Shown here: piece after piece, positions 16,542 to 24,805 of the stretch
Layout: every line of letters begins with the position of its first letter
How positions within the stretch are numbered: the first letter of the stretch is position 1
Assembly (NCBI GenBank): GCA_026397335.1
Contig: JAPLVB010000041.1
Coordinates: 1 to 46,446, forward strand
From: Candidatus Aenigmatarchaeota archaeon
Lineage (GTDB): Archaea > Aenigmatarchaeota > Aenigmatarchaeia > QMZP01
Length of the DNA: 46,446 bases
Direction of reading: 5' to 3'
The notes under the pieces: generated by a model
The model's database searches: none
What the model was told of the DNA's origin: nothing
Seen by the model: the letters and a program-made list of their open reading frames with translations, nothing else
Program-made: the position numbers and the translations under genes

Positions 16542-17573
16542 ATGTTGAACTTGCTTTCAAAACTTGTTGAGGCGCCTTCCATCTCCGGCTCCGAGCAGAG
16601 CGTGAGAGAGGTCATACAGAAGGAGCTCAAGCCTTATGTGGATGAGATTAGGGTTGATAAGATAGGGAACCTTATAGCCAGAAAGGGAAAAGGCTCGCCC
16701 AAAATCCTCCTTGCGGCTCACATGGACCAGCTCGGGCTGATGGTGAAATATATAGACAAGCAGGGCTTCATATTTTTTGAGACAATTGGAGGATGGGATG
16801 AAAGGGTACTTCCCGGCATAAAGGTCCATGTTCAGGGCTCGAAAGGAGCGATAGTAGGAGTGATAGGCACCAAGCCTGTCCACCTTCAGGACAAGGATGA
16901 GCAGAAAGTCTCTTACAAGCTCAAGGAGCTGTTTATAGACATAGGGGCAAACGGCAGGGAGGAAGTGGAGAAGGCGGGAGTCTCAATAGGCGACTTCATA
17001 ACCCGCAGCGGAGAAGTCAGCAAAATGATTGGCTCAAAGGCAACAGGAGCAGGCTTTGATAACCGGGTGGGCTGTGCAGTCCTGATAGAAACCGTGAAGA
17101 GGCTCAAGGGATTTAAGGGGACAGTTTATGCGGCCGGAACGGTACAGGAAGAACTCGGGCTCATAGGAGTGAGGGGAACTATATTCGGACTGGAGCCTGA
17201 TATTGTCATTGCCCTGGATACAAACATAGCAGGAGACACTCCTGAGGTAAAGCCGCAGGAATCCGCTCTGCAGCTGGGAAAAGGCGTGACAGTTGACCTG
17301 AAGGACGCGATAAGCATAACCAACCAGAAAGCGAAGAAATGGGTTATTGAAACATCAAAGCAGTCCAAAATAAAAGTCCAGTTCAATGTCATGAGCGGCG
17401 GCGCCACGGATGCCTCAATCGCTCCAATGATAAGGGAAGGAATCCCTTCCGTATGCCTTGCAGTCCCTGTCAGGTATGTCCACACGCCTGTGGAGGTTGT
17501 GGATATGAATGACATGGAGAGCACTGTGAAGTTTGCAGTTGAGTGCGTGAAGAGCGCGGGCAAATATTTCTAA
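16542..17573 (+). CDS. M42-family metalloaminopeptidase
   Basis: 343 residues. M42 peptidases form tetrahedral dodecamers that trim peptides in the cytoplasm. Seen here: AAHMDQLGLMVKY (H60, D62, first metal ligand), RSGEVSKMIGSKATGAGFDNRVGC (bridging Asp), GTVQEELGLIGVRG (catalytic and metal Glu), ALDTNIAGDTP, and HTPVEVVDMNDME near the end (His ligand). A GTG at 16533 is in frame, but AGGTG (16531-16535) fits a ribosome-binding site for the ATG at 16542. Likely co-transcribed with the PEBP gene, 30 bp downstream. Confidence 0.93.
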   Translation: MLNLLSKLVEAPSISGSEQSVREVIQKELKPYVDEIRVDKIGNLIARKGKGSPKILLAAHMDQLGLMVKYIDKQGFIFFETIGGWDERVLPGIKVHVQGSKGAIVGVIGTKPVHLQDKDEQKVSYKLKELFIDIGANGREEVEKAGVSIGDFITRSGEVSKMIGSKATGAGFDNRVGCAVLIETVKRLKGFKGTVYAAGTVQEELGLIGVRGTIFGLEPDIVIALDTNIAGDTPEVKPQESALQLGKGVTVDLKDAISITNQKAKKWVIETSKQSKIKVQFNVMSGGATDASIAPMIREGIPSVCLAVPVRYVHTPVEVVDMNDMESTVKFAVECVKSAGKYF

Positions 17574-17603
17574 ATCACATTTTGGAAATAAGGAGATGGT
17601 TTT

Positions 17604-18071
17604 ATGGAAATCACATCTCTGGCATTCAAGGACGGAGGAAGGATTCCACAGAAGCATGCAATGCCGGGGGCAGGCGGGGATAACTTATCCATCCCGCTTT
17701 CTTGGAAGAATCCTCCAGCAGGAACAAAATCTTTTGCTTTGAGCATAGTTGACATACATCCGGTAGCAAATAACTGGATGCACTGGCTTGTGGTAAACAT
17801 TCTCGCAGGTGTGAACTCACTTCCGGAAGGCGCATCAGGAAGAAGAATGCCTCCAGGCTCTATCGAGCTGAGAAACTCTTTCGGGGACACAGGATACGGA
17901 GGCCCGCAGCCTCCAAGGGGAACAGGAGACCATCCTTACGTGATTACCCTTTATGCACTGAATGCGGACAAGTTAAATCTCGGAACAAGCACATACCTTT
18001 CTGCATTCAAGAAAGCCCTTGAAGGGAAGGTTCTTGCTTCCGCGAGCATAACCGGGAAATATGGGCGCTAA
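17604..18071 (+). CDS. PEBP-family (YbhB/YbcL-like) protein
   Basis: 155 residues, the usual length. Motifs are GGDNLSIPLSWKNPPAGTKSFAL, VVDIHP-like IVDIHPVANNWMHWLV, and the ligand-pocket segment GDTGYGGPQPPRGTGDHPYVITLYAL. These proteins bind phosphate or phospholipid-like anions; the archaeal role is unknown. A GGAG ribosome-binding site precedes the ATG. The 3-prime end overlaps the convergent OB-fold gene by 4 bp. Confidence 0.93.
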   Translation: MEITSLAFKDGGRIPQKHAMPGAGGDNLSIPLSWKNPPAGTKSFALSIVDIHPVANNWMHWLVVNILAGVNSLPEGASGRRMPPGSIELRNSFGDTGYGGPQPPRGTGDHPYVITLYALNADKLNLGTSTYLSAFKKALEGKVLASASITGKYGR

Positions 18072-18454
18072 ACAAATTTCACCTGCGCCCTCACTGGAAT
18101 TATCTCAGGTTCTCCCCTATAAAGCTCCACTGTCCCAACTATCTGGATTTTATCCCCGTTTCTGATTCCTGTTATGTTCACGCCTGAGTAAAGCAGCTGC
18201 TCCACATCACTCTCCCAAACCACAACCCTGATTTTATCTTCACGGTCCTTGAGATTGAAGAAGACGTGACCGTTCTTATGAAGATAGACGTTCGATACTT
18301 CACCTGTTACATTCACAACCTTTCCTGAAAAATCCCCTGTTATCTCTCCCACCTTCACGTTCTGGGAACCCACCTGCATAACCGCAAAATAAAGCACAAT
18401 TATGCTCAGGACAGAGCCGGCAAGGCAAAGCTTTATTATTTTCTTGTCATCCAT
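18068..18454 (-). CDS. Membrane-anchored OB-fold nucleic-acid-binding protein
   Basis: 128 residues. A single N-terminal hydrophobic helix (about residues 8-28) is followed by an OB-fold: GKVVNVTGEVSNVYLHKNGH, VFFNLKDREDKIRVVVW, GDKIQIVGTVELYRGEPEI. This pattern matches the tRNA_anti/OB nucleic-acid-binding family (as in exonuclease VII large subunit or NfeD-like proteins). The GGAGATG ribosome-binding site lies within the end of thpR, whose stop is 4 bp upstream, so translation is probably coupled. Role unknown; it may handle nucleic acid at the membrane. Confidence 0.75.
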   Translation of the reverse strand: MDDKKIIKLCLAGSVLSIIVLYFAVMQVGSQNVKVGEITGDFSGKVVNVTGEVSNVYLHKNGHVFFNLKDREDKIRVVVWESDVEQLLYSGVNITGIRNGDKIQIVGTVELYRGEPEIIPVRAQVKFV

Positions 18455-18458
18455 TTAT

Positions 18459-19016
18459 TCATCTCCGCGAACTGAGAGGGAAGATTTTCACATCAGAATA
18501 TATTGGCCCCTGCGGGGTGAGCACGCTCTGCTTGAGCTTTATCTCTTTCACATGAACTTCACCAATCTTCACGTCACCGAGGGAACGAATTTCACGCGCA
18601 AGGATTTCCCTGTTCCTCCCTGACCTGACCCGTGCGATGGTAAGGTGAGGGCTCGGTTCATGCTCGTCCTTCCTTACGAATGAGAGATCCCCATCTAAGG
18701 ATTGGGCAAGTTTCACAAATTCCTCTTTCCCTTCATTCACGCCAGCCCATATCACGTTCATTCGCCTTTCTCCAAAATATCCGATTCCGTGGAATGAGAG
18801 AGTGAACTCGTGAAATTCTTTTGCAGCCTCAGAAATCAATTTCCCCATATACTCATTCTGTTTTTCATCAACTTCACCCAGGAACTTTAGCGTGAGGTGA
18901 AGGTTCTCGGGTTCCACACACTTCAGGTCAAAATCCCCGGAGCGGAGCCTTTCCTGTATTTCTGATATTTTCCCTATAACATTCTCGTTAAGGTCTATTG
19001 CAACAAAAAGCCGCAT
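18459..19016 (-). CDS. thpR: RNA 2-prime,3-prime-cyclic phosphodiesterase (2H/LigT family)
   Basis: 185 residues. The two catalytic HxTx motifs are HLTLKFLGEV (about residue 42) and HLTIARV (about residue 127), and the start MRLFVAIDL is typical. The enzyme opens 2-prime,3-prime-cyclic phosphates on RNA and can ligate tRNA halves in vitro. Upstream in-frame codons to 19079 are rejected because GATTTATATTC lies about 25 nt before the ATG at 19016 and the family begins there. It is the first gene of an operon with the OB-fold gene. Confidence 0.92.
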   Translation of the reverse strand: MRLFVAIDLNENVIGKISEIQERLRSGDFDLKCVEPENLHLTLKFLGEVDEKQNEYMGKLISEAAKEFHEFTLSFHGIGYFGERRMNVIWAGVNEGKEEFVKLAQSLDGDLSFVRKDEHEPSPHLTIARVRSGRNREILAREIRSLGDVKIGEVHVKEIKLKQSVLTPQGPIYSDVKIFPLSSRR

Positions 19017-19122
19017 ACTATATTCTGGGAATATATGAATATAAATCTGAAAACCCGAACGCAGGCTTGGAACAGCCATGCTTTATAAAACCTTTGGACA
19101 ATCTTATTCACGTAAAATCCTC

Positions 19123-19166
19123 CAAGTTCACACATATTCACATATATAAATGAACATGTGAACTTG
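19123..19166. promoter_or_regulatory. 10-bp perfect dyad around a TATA-like box
   Basis: CAAGTTCACA (19123-19132) and TGTGAACTTG (19157-19166) are exact inverted repeats separated by 24 bp that contain CATATATAAATG (19141-19152). Symmetric arms flanking a TATA box are a classic repressor layout. It lies between divergent thpR and the ATPase gene. A second TATA-like TTTTAAA (about 19180-19186) lies nearer the ATPase. Confidence 0.5.
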
Positions 19167-19221
19167 ACTACCGAAAAGCTTTTAAACCCTGATTCCAATT
19201 TTCTAACCTGGCCGAAAGAAG

Positions 19222-19260
19222 GAAGGTGTTAATTCATGTTCCTGTTAAAGTGGCACCTTC
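19222..19260 (+). repeat. GAAGGTG/CACCTTC leader hairpin before the ATPase
   Basis: GAAGGTG (19222-19228) and CACCTTC (19254-19260) pair over 7 bp, with TTAA/TTAA (19229-19232, 19245-19248) as an inner extension and a long loop. The preceding CCGAAAGAAG and following CTATC...ATCGAGG resemble flanks of other family members. The terminal GAGGTG acts as the ribosome-binding site of the gene at 19285. Confidence 0.55.
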
Positions 19261-19284
19261 TATCTAAAAATCGAGGTGTGAGAG

Positions 19285-20334
19285 ATGGATTATGAGAGGC
19301 AACTCAGAAATTTCAACTGGAATTCAAATCCCTTTACTTTTCAGATAACACCAAGCATATTCGTGGGATACACGAAAGAGCTTAACGAGATGGCTACTGG
19401 TCTCCAAAGCGGGAACAAATTCTCACTCCTGCTCGGGCCAACAGGTTCGGGAAAGACCACCATGCTAAAATTCCTTGAGCAAAAATTCAACGGAGCTACA
19501 AAAATAATTTACATTTCAAAGCCGCCCAGGGATGCCAAGGACTGGATCACTGTTTTTGAGAGGATAACAAAGAAGAGATTCTCAATCCGCAGGAAAAACA
19601 TAAACCTTTACAACCTGAACGAGCACGTGAAGAAGGCGCTTAAAGGCAGGAAGCTCCTGCTTTTCGTTGATGAGTGCCACGAGGCCTCCACTGAGAGTCT
19701 GGAGTGGTTAAGATCCCTCACAGACCATGTGGACTCTCTTTCAGTCGTTTTGGCCGGGCTTCCTGTTTTCGAATCAACCATGAAAACAAACCTGGAGACA
19801 TTCATGAGAAGGGTGGGCATGAAAGTGGAGCTCGGGAACTTGAGCAAATCAGAAACCCGGGAACTCATAAAGAGGCGCATAGAGCTTGCCGGAGGGGATG
19901 ATGTGCGGCCGTTCTCGCACAACATAATAGATTACGTTTATGACAGGACAGGAGGCTTTCCCAGGGAGATTCTCCGCGTATGCAATGAGCTGAGCCTGAA
20001 GGCCATGGAAAAGCAGATAACAACAATAGACACGGACTTTCTCAGAGAGACGGACGCCCCGGAAGCGCGTATCTCAAGCGACAGGATAGCCAACCTTCCT
20101 GAGAGGCAGAAGCTGATTATTGAGACGCTTGCCAAGCACGGGGAGCTCACTCCTGCCCAGATAATCTCCAGGCTTGATAGTGAGGAATACAAGGACAGGG
20201 AGAACGGCGTCCGTTCAGTGAACAATGTCCTCAGAAGGCTCATGAAGGAGAAACTCGTAGAGCGCAAAAAGTCAGGGAAAGCCTACGTCTATAAGGTTTC
20301 AGACCGTTTCCAAACCCTCTTGGTACAGGCTTGA
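19285..20334 (+). CDS. Orc1/Cdc6- or ExeA-like AAA+ ATPase with winged-helix C-terminus
   Basis: 349 residues. Walker A is GPTGSGKTTM (about 51-60); Walker B is LLLFVDECHEAS (D129-E130). NLSKSETRELIKRRIELAGG and DRTGGFPREILRVCNELSLKAM are the lid/sensor 2 part. Residues about 270-345 form a winged helix (ERQKLIIETLAKHGELTPAQIISRL). The N-terminal NPFTFQITPSIFVGYTKEL is typical of ExeA/TniB-like and Cdc6-like ATPases. It may be an origin-binding initiator paralogue or a regulator; the sequence does not decide. Ribosome-binding site GAGGTG. The leader carries a family hairpin and lies near the 19123 dyad. Confidence 0.75.
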   Translation: MDYERQLRNFNWNSNPFTFQITPSIFVGYTKELNEMATGLQSGNKFSLLLGPTGSGKTTMLKFLEQKFNGATKIIYISKPPRDAKDWITVFERITKKRFSIRRKNINLYNLNEHVKKALKGRKLLLFVDECHEASTESLEWLRSLTDHVDSLSVVLAGLPVFESTMKTNLETFMRRVGMKVELGNLSKSETRELIKRRIELAGGDDVRPFSHNIIDYVYDRTGGFPREILRVCNELSLKAMEKQITTIDTDFLRETDAPEARISSDRIANLPERQKLIIETLAKHGELTPAQIISRLDSEEYKDRENGVRSVNNVLRRLMKEKLVERKKSGKAYVYKVSDRFQTLLVQA

Positions 20335-20365
20335 ACCAATAAGGTTGGGCTTGCACCCTCTCCCC

Positions 20366-20554
20366 CTATTTCTTTTCTTTGAGTTCGGAATACACCGCAA
20401 AAGCAAAGCCTATTATGGCTATGAAAAATCCAAGATAGAACAAAACCACAAAGCCCGCTGACCATGCGAATGCGGCGGCAGCCCCAATAATCCCTATGAT
20501 AAATCCCAGCAGAATCAAAAACAGGCTGAACTTCCCGGGCCTTCCGCCTTCCAT
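20366..20554 (-). CDS. Small two-helix membrane protein
   Basis: 62 residues: a short polar start (MEGGRPGKF) and two hydrophobic segments (about 9-30 and 33-55) with Gly/Ala-rich faces, ending YSELKEKK. An upstream in-frame start at 20596 is rejected because GACTATTTATCA lies about 25 nt before the ATG at 20554. No family recognised. Confidence 0.6.
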   Translation of the reverse strand: MEGGRPGKFSLFLILLGFIIGIIGAAAAFAWSAGFVVLFYLGFFIAIIGFAFAVYSELKEKK

Positions 20555-20683
20555 ATTTGATATTGGATTTGACTGATAAATAGTCGTTCCAAACACACAC
20601 TACTTCCTTTCAGGGACAATATTCTCTTATAAAACTTGGTGGTTCATTTTTGTTATGCCAATAATGAAAGGAGAGGGTAGAGA

Positions 20684-20888
20684 GTGAATAACAACTCTGC
20701 CAGAACAGATCAGGCTTTGATACAAAGATCTCATTGCGCGACGCGCTTCATTAGAAGGAATAAAGTCAAACCAGCCAGCCCCAACTGATTATTCCAACGG
20801 TTATCTGGAAGGAAGAATCGAAGAAGTGGACGAGCATATAAGGATGTTTAAAACCGGATATTTTCCGGAAGTCCCCCTTGACGATTAA
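20684..20888 (+). pseudogene. Small gene with a one-base frameshift
   Basis: From GTG at 20684 the frame reads NNNSARTDQAL, and from 20721 a second frame, offset by one base, reads YKDLIARRASLEGIKSN, DYSNGYLEGRIEEVDEHIRM and FKTGYFPEVPLDD to the stop at 20886-20888. Removing one base near 20720 would join them into a protein of about 67 residues. A GGAGAGGG site precedes the GTG and CTTATAAAAC lies further upstream. No family recognised; an acidic helical protein. It is either a fresh pseudogene or a sequencing error. Confidence 0.5.
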
Positions 20889-20962
20889 CCTTTAAATATG
20901 TTAATCCTAATATTATCAACAAGGTTTTCGCATATTATAATTACAATCGGGAGGTTTTTGTT

Positions 20963-21229
20963 ATGGAAGATAAGGAAAGGATAAAGAGCAAGAAACTGAT
21001 TGGAAAGATCCTGATTTCTGAGGAGAGCGGAAAGAAGTTCGGAGTGATAGGGGACATAGACTACGTTGCAGAATCCGGGGAGCTCATAAACCTCGTTCTT
21101 GTTGAGACAACCCCGCACTCATCAGGCCTCAATCTACAGCAGGACGAGAAAGGGCGATTCCTCGTGCCTTTTTCAGCAGTGAAGTCTGTTGGAGACTTCG
21201 TGATTGTGAGTGAAAAGGACATAATGTAA
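20963..21229 (+). CDS. PRC-barrel domain protein
   Basis: 88 residues. KSKKLIGKILISEESGKKFGVIGDIDYVAESGELINLVLVE followed by FLVPFSAVKSVGDFVIV is the PRC-barrel fold found in photosynthetic reaction centre H subunit, RimM and many archaeal stand-alone proteins. The archaeal proteins may aid RNA or ribosome work, but this is unproven. GGGAGG precedes the ATG by about 7 nt, and TTTAAATATG is the TATA-like box. Confidence 0.85.
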   Translation: MEDKERIKSKKLIGKILISEESGKKFGVIGDIDYVAESGELINLVLVETTPHSSGLNLQQDEKGRFLVPFSAVKSVGDFVIVSEKDIM

Positions 21230-21281
21230 AATAAATTCTGGGGCCCAGCCCCGGAACATTTTCTTATTCCAATTTCTGAAA

Positions 21282-22463
21282 CTATCCTTTCACTCTCGCG
21301 ACTCCTGTCCTTATAGCAGCTTTCCTGACAGCTTCCGAGACGGCCTTCGCGACCCTCGGGTCAAACAGGTCAGGTATGATATTCCCGGCAGAAGGTTTTT
21401 CCACCAGTCCTGCTAGGGCCCTTGCAGCAGCCATCTTCATCTCCTCATTTATGTCCGAGGCCCTGCAGTCAAGAGCGCCCCTGAATATTCCCGGGAAGGC
21501 CAGCACATTGTTTATCTGGTTCGGGAAGTCGCTCCTTCCAGTGGCTATAACAGCGGCGCCGGCCTTTCTCGCCTCGTCAGGCATTATCTCCGGCACAGGG
21601 TTTGCCATTGCAAAAACAATTGGATTCCTGTTCATTGATGCTATCATTTTCCCGGTAACAATATTTGGCCTGGACAAGCCAATGAAAACATCCGCGCCCA
21701 TCAAGGCATCTTCAAGCCCGCCCTTGATGCGGCCCTTGTTTATGTGCCTTGCAATCTCCCCCTTGAAAGGATTCAGCCCGCCCCTTCCCTGGTAAATCGT
21801 TCCCTTAGAATCGCAGACAATGACATCCCTTGCTTTTGCATCCAGGAGGATTTTTGCAGTCGCGATGCCCGCAGCCCCTGCCCCGCTTATGGATATGCTT
21901 ACATCCTCAATCCTTTTCCCAACAACCTTCAGCGCATTCATGAGCCCTGCCAGCACAACAACAGCTGTCCCGTGCTGGTCATCATGAAAAACAGGGATTC
22001 CAAGTTGTTTCTTGAGGGCCTGCTCTATCTCAAAGCATCTGGGAGCGGAGATATCCTCAAGATTTATTCCCCCAAAAGAGGGCTCCAGCATCTTAACGAT
22101 CCCGATAATCTCTTTCGCGTCCTTTGTCCCCAGGCAAATCGGGAAAGCATCCACATCCCCGAATTCCTTGAAGAGAATAGCCTTCCCTTCCATCACAGGA
22201 AGGGCTGCCTCAGGCCCTATATCTCCCAGGCCCAGGACTGCAGTCCCGTCAGTCACGACAGCCACAGTGTTCCACTTTGAGGTGTACCTGTAAACATCAT
22301 CCCTGTTCTGGAATATTCTTTTGGAAGGCTCCGCAACCCCAGGAGTGTACGCTATAGTCAAATCTTCCCTGCTGCCAAGGGGAACCTTACTTTTTACAGC
22401 TATCTTCCCCCTGTGCTTTTCATGCAGCTCCAGGGATTTCTTTTTTATCTCTTCCTCGTCCAT
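21282..22463 (-). CDS. Malic enzyme (NAD(P)-dependent malate dehydrogenase, decarboxylating)
   Basis: 393 residues, the short bacterial/archaeal form. It converts malate to pyruvate and CO2. Motifs: LTIAYTPGVAEPSKRI, VVTDGTAVLGLGDIGPEAALPVMEGKA, ISAPRCFEIEQAL, PVFHDDQHGTAVVVLAGLMNA, and the nucleotide fold ISGAGAAGIATAKILLDA. No phosphotransacetylase domain is present. In-frame TTG at 22493 is rejected for the ATG at 22463, which has GAGG 6 nt before it. It lies 56 bp after radA on the same strand and could be read through from the RPA-RadA transcript, but TGTATATTTC near 22480 may be its own promoter. Confidence 0.93.
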   Translation of the reverse strand: MDEEEIKKKSLELHEKHRGKIAVKSKVPLGSREDLTIAYTPGVAEPSKRIFQNRDDVYRYTSKWNTVAVVTDGTAVLGLGDIGPEAALPVMEGKAILFKEFGDVDAFPICLGTKDAKEIIGIVKMLEPSFGGINLEDISAPRCFEIEQALKKQLGIPVFHDDQHGTAVVVLAGLMNALKVVGKRIEDVSISISGAGAAGIATAKILLDAKARDVIVCDSKGTIYQGRGGLNPFKGEIARHINKGRIKGGLEDALMGADVFIGLSRPNIVTGKMIASMNRNPIVFAMANPVPEIMPDEARKAGAAVIATGRSDFPNQINNVLAFPGIFRGALDCRASDINEEMKMAAARALAGLVEKPSAGNIIPDLFDPRVAKAVSEAVRKAAIRTGVARVKG

Positions 22464-22519
22464 ACTCTTCCTCACTCTAGATGAAATATACAAAATAGGG
22501 AAAGGAGAAATAAATAATT

Positions 22520-23533
22520 TTAGTCCTCAAGGTCCCTGATTCCATCTTTCCCGACCGTGAAAACAGTCTCACCTTCAGGAAGCCAAGGGGAATCTATAAG
22601 TTTCGCAATCCTCTTGCTCTCCTTGCTCCTCCTCAGGTAAACCCTGTATGTGGCCTGGTGGCCGACTATGTGCCCACCTATGGGGGATGTGGGATCCCCG
22701 AACATTATTGCAGGATTTGACATGACCTGGTTCGTGACATAAACAGCAACATTATAAACATCAGCAAGCTTCTGCAGGTGATGGATGTGGCGGTTTAGTT
22801 TCTGCTGGCGGTTCGCGAGCGTGCCCCTGCCTATGTAGTCGCTCCTGAATGACGCAGTAAGCGAATCCACCACAATCAGCCCCACATTCTCCTTCTTCAG
22901 AATCTCCTCTGCCTTCTCTGCCAAAAGAATCTGGTGGTCTGAATTGTATGCCCTTGCGATGAAAATGTTCTCCAGCGCTTTCTGCACATCCATTTCCAGC
23001 GCCTTGGCCATGTCCACAATCCTCTCGGGACGGAAGGTCTGTTCCGTGTCTATGAAGATGGCCTTCGCCCCCATACCTCCCTTCTCCTTGGGAAGCTGTA
23101 CGTTGACAGAAAGCTGGTGCGCGATCTGGGATTTTCCGGAACCGAAAGCCCCGTAAGCCTCCAGGATTGCCTGAGTCTCCACCCCGCCGCCAAGCAGATC
23201 ATCAAGGCTTTTCGAGCCTGTCGTGATTTTCGAAATGCGCTCCCTCTTCTTTAGCACCTCGCTCGCAGGCTCAAAGCCCATCTTGAGCTTGCTCCTTGCA
23301 GCATTTATAACCTTGGCTGCAGTCTCTTCCCCCAGCCCGGAAGCAGCAACCAAATCAGCTGTGAGAGCAGCCGCTATAGCCATGAGATTGTCATAGCCGC
23401 TTTCCCTGAGCTTCTCCAGGCTTTTTTCCCCAACTCCGGGAATCTTCCTGAGCTCATCCTCTACCGTCTCCTTCGCCTCTTCAGTCTCCTCAGCCTTTTC
23501 CTCAACTTTTATTTCCTTTGGCGCGCGTGGCAT
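22520..23533 (-). CDS. radA: DNA repair and recombination protein RadA
   Basis: 337 residues. RadA is the archaeal strand-exchange recombinase. An acidic N-terminus leads into a helix-hairpin-helix domain (KIPGVGEKSLEKLRESG, about 30-80), then TTGSKSLDDLLGGGVET, Walker A GAFGSGKSQ (about 128-136), Walker B VGLIVVDSLTASFR, and the L2-region NQVMSNPAIMFGDPTSPIGGHI. The Walker A has Ser where Thr is common. The ATG at 23533 has GGGGAG before it, so the upstream ATG at 23560 was not used. It follows the RPA gene by 39 bp: a recombination operon. Confidence 0.96.
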   Translation of the reverse strand: MPRAPKEIKVEEKAEETEEAKETVEDELRKIPGVGEKSLEKLRESGYDNLMAIAAALTADLVAASGLGEETAAKVINAARSKLKMGFEPASEVLKKRERISKITTGSKSLDDLLGGGVETQAILEAYGAFGSGKSQIAHQLSVNVQLPKEKGGMGAKAIFIDTEQTFRPERIVDMAKALEMDVQKALENIFIARAYNSDHQILLAEKAEEILKKENVGLIVVDSLTASFRSDYIGRGTLANRQQKLNRHIHHLQKLADVYNVAVYVTNQVMSNPAIMFGDPTSPIGGHIVGHQATYRVYLRRSKESKRIAKLIDSPWLPEGETVFTVGKDGIRDLED

Positions 23534-23572
23534 AATCTCCCCAATCACATTTTGAATCAAAATCTTAAATAA

Positions 23573-24583
23573 TTATGAAATTTCTTTCATGAGCATGTCA
23601 AACTCTCTCTTTACATCCGGCTCCTCTATGCTGTTCGCTATCATCTCCAGGTTCTCCGTGAGCTCGTTCTTGCGCACTCTTCCCTTTATGATGTAATCCT
23701 TCCCCAGCACATCAGACGCCTCATAAATCGCGAGAGGATCCACCCTCTCCTGCGCAAAGGCCCTGAGCTCAGCCGCATTCTTCCCGAAAAGCTTTTCAGC
23801 CAGCTCCCTGAAAAACACAACCCGGATGTTCCCGTAACCATCATCCAGAACTCCTGATATAACCACATGGTAATCAGGCTTGACCTCCCCGTGCTGGTCG
23901 CATACCCATTTGCCTGTCCTGTTCTTCATCCTTACCCCGCATGTGGGGCAAACCTCGAAGAAGGGATTTTTCCTGAAAAGCTGGACAAGGCACGCCCTTG
24001 TCTCTATAGTCTCCCCGTCTTTCGCTTCGGACAGCGGCTTCCTCCTCACGACCCCGAAATCCTTTTCCATCCCTTTCAGCTCGGGAAGCTTTACCTCCTC
24101 CTCCACCTTCTCGATTCGGCCTTTTCCAATCCTGAGGTCAAGGTTACCCCTGTTATCCATCTTCACGTAACCCCTGCTTATTTTCACAACATCCCCCTCT
24201 TTCATCCCAAGCTCAGCTACGTTCTCTATCTCATCATTCCAGAGGGAAAGCCTTACCATTCCTGTCTCATCACCAAGAATAAGGTTCATAACCGAGCCCT
24301 TCCTGTCATCCTTCTGGAATTCCCTTGGCTCATAAATCCTCACAACCCTTGCAACAATATCCACAGAATTAAGCCCCTCAGTAAGGCTCTTTACCTTGAG
24401 CTGCTTCTTGCTTTCCTTGAGCAGGCTTATGCCAAGCTCCCTTGCCACGATATAAGCAGCGCCTTCCCTGGACACAAGGCCGGAAAGCTCGTCCTCCTTC
24501 TCATCTATCAGCTGCATGACCTTCTTCTGGCTCATCCCTGTGTGCTCGCATATCTTTTCAACAATCTCCTCAAGAGAGAACAT
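23573..24583 (-). CDS. Replication factor A-like single-stranded DNA-binding protein
   Basis: 336 residues. An N-terminal helical region (1-60) leads to an OB-fold at about 65-165 (SVDIVARVVRIYEPREFQK, LILGDETGMVRLSLWND) and a second OB region with a zinc knuckle, CPTCGVRMK then VCDQHG, at about 211-232. A charged tail follows. This is the euryarchaeal single-subunit RPA arrangement, protecting single-stranded DNA and helping RadA, which is encoded next. Start ATG at 24583 is chosen over 24595; GGGGTG precedes it. Its probable leader (to about 24705) contains two family hairpins. Confidence 0.9.
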   Translation of the reverse strand: MFSLEEIVEKICEHTGMSQKKVMQLIDEKEDELSGLVSREGAAYIVARELGISLLKESKKQLKVKSLTEGLNSVDIVARVVRIYEPREFQKDDRKGSVMNLILGDETGMVRLSLWNDEIENVAELGMKEGDVVKISRGYVKMDNRGNLDLRIGKGRIEKVEEEVKLPELKGMEKDFGVVRRKPLSEAKDGETIETRACLVQLFRKNPFFEVCPTCGVRMKNRTGKWVCDQHGEVKPDYHVVISGVLDDGYGNIRVVFFRELAEKLFGKNAAELRAFAQERVDPLAIYEASDVLGKDYIIKGRVRKNELTENLEMIANSIEEPDVKREFDMLMKEIS

Positions 24584-24620
24584 AATCCCAAACACCCCTA
24601 ACCAACAGTTATTTCAGCTG

Positions 24621-24697
24621 GAAGGTGCGATTTCAAGTTTCTTTCAGAATCGCGCCTTCTTTCCGATTTGAGATTGAAGATGTCTCTTGACATCTTC
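24621..24697 (-). repeat. Two GAAG/CTTC hairpins in the RPA leader
   Basis: First: GAAGGTGCGATT (24621-24632) with AATCGCGCCTTC (24648-24659), 12 pairs including one G-T, 15-nt loop. Second: GAAGATGTC (24676-24684), TCTT, GACATCTTC (24689-24697), perfect 9 bp. Read on the minus strand, the second is identical to the 22-bp hairpin at 44425-44446 before MCM. GATTTGAGATT separates the two. A minus-strand TATA (TTTATAAAG, near 24723) would place both in the RPA mRNA leader. Confidence 0.75.
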
Positions 24698-24805
24698 CTT
24701 CCAACTAATCATTCTCTGAAAACTTTATAAATATAAACATAACCAGAACCCAAAGTTTATCGGGTTTTCAGAAAAACTTTATAAAACATCAATCTAATCC
24801 CTAAT

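Noticed and set aside
20963..21229. Ribosome maturation factor RimM
   Set aside because: Only the PRC-barrel half is present; the RimM N-terminal domain is absent.
24621..24697. RPA leader hairpins as a known riboswitch
   Set aside because: No conserved aptamer core is recognised; the hairpins are better explained by the dispersed family.
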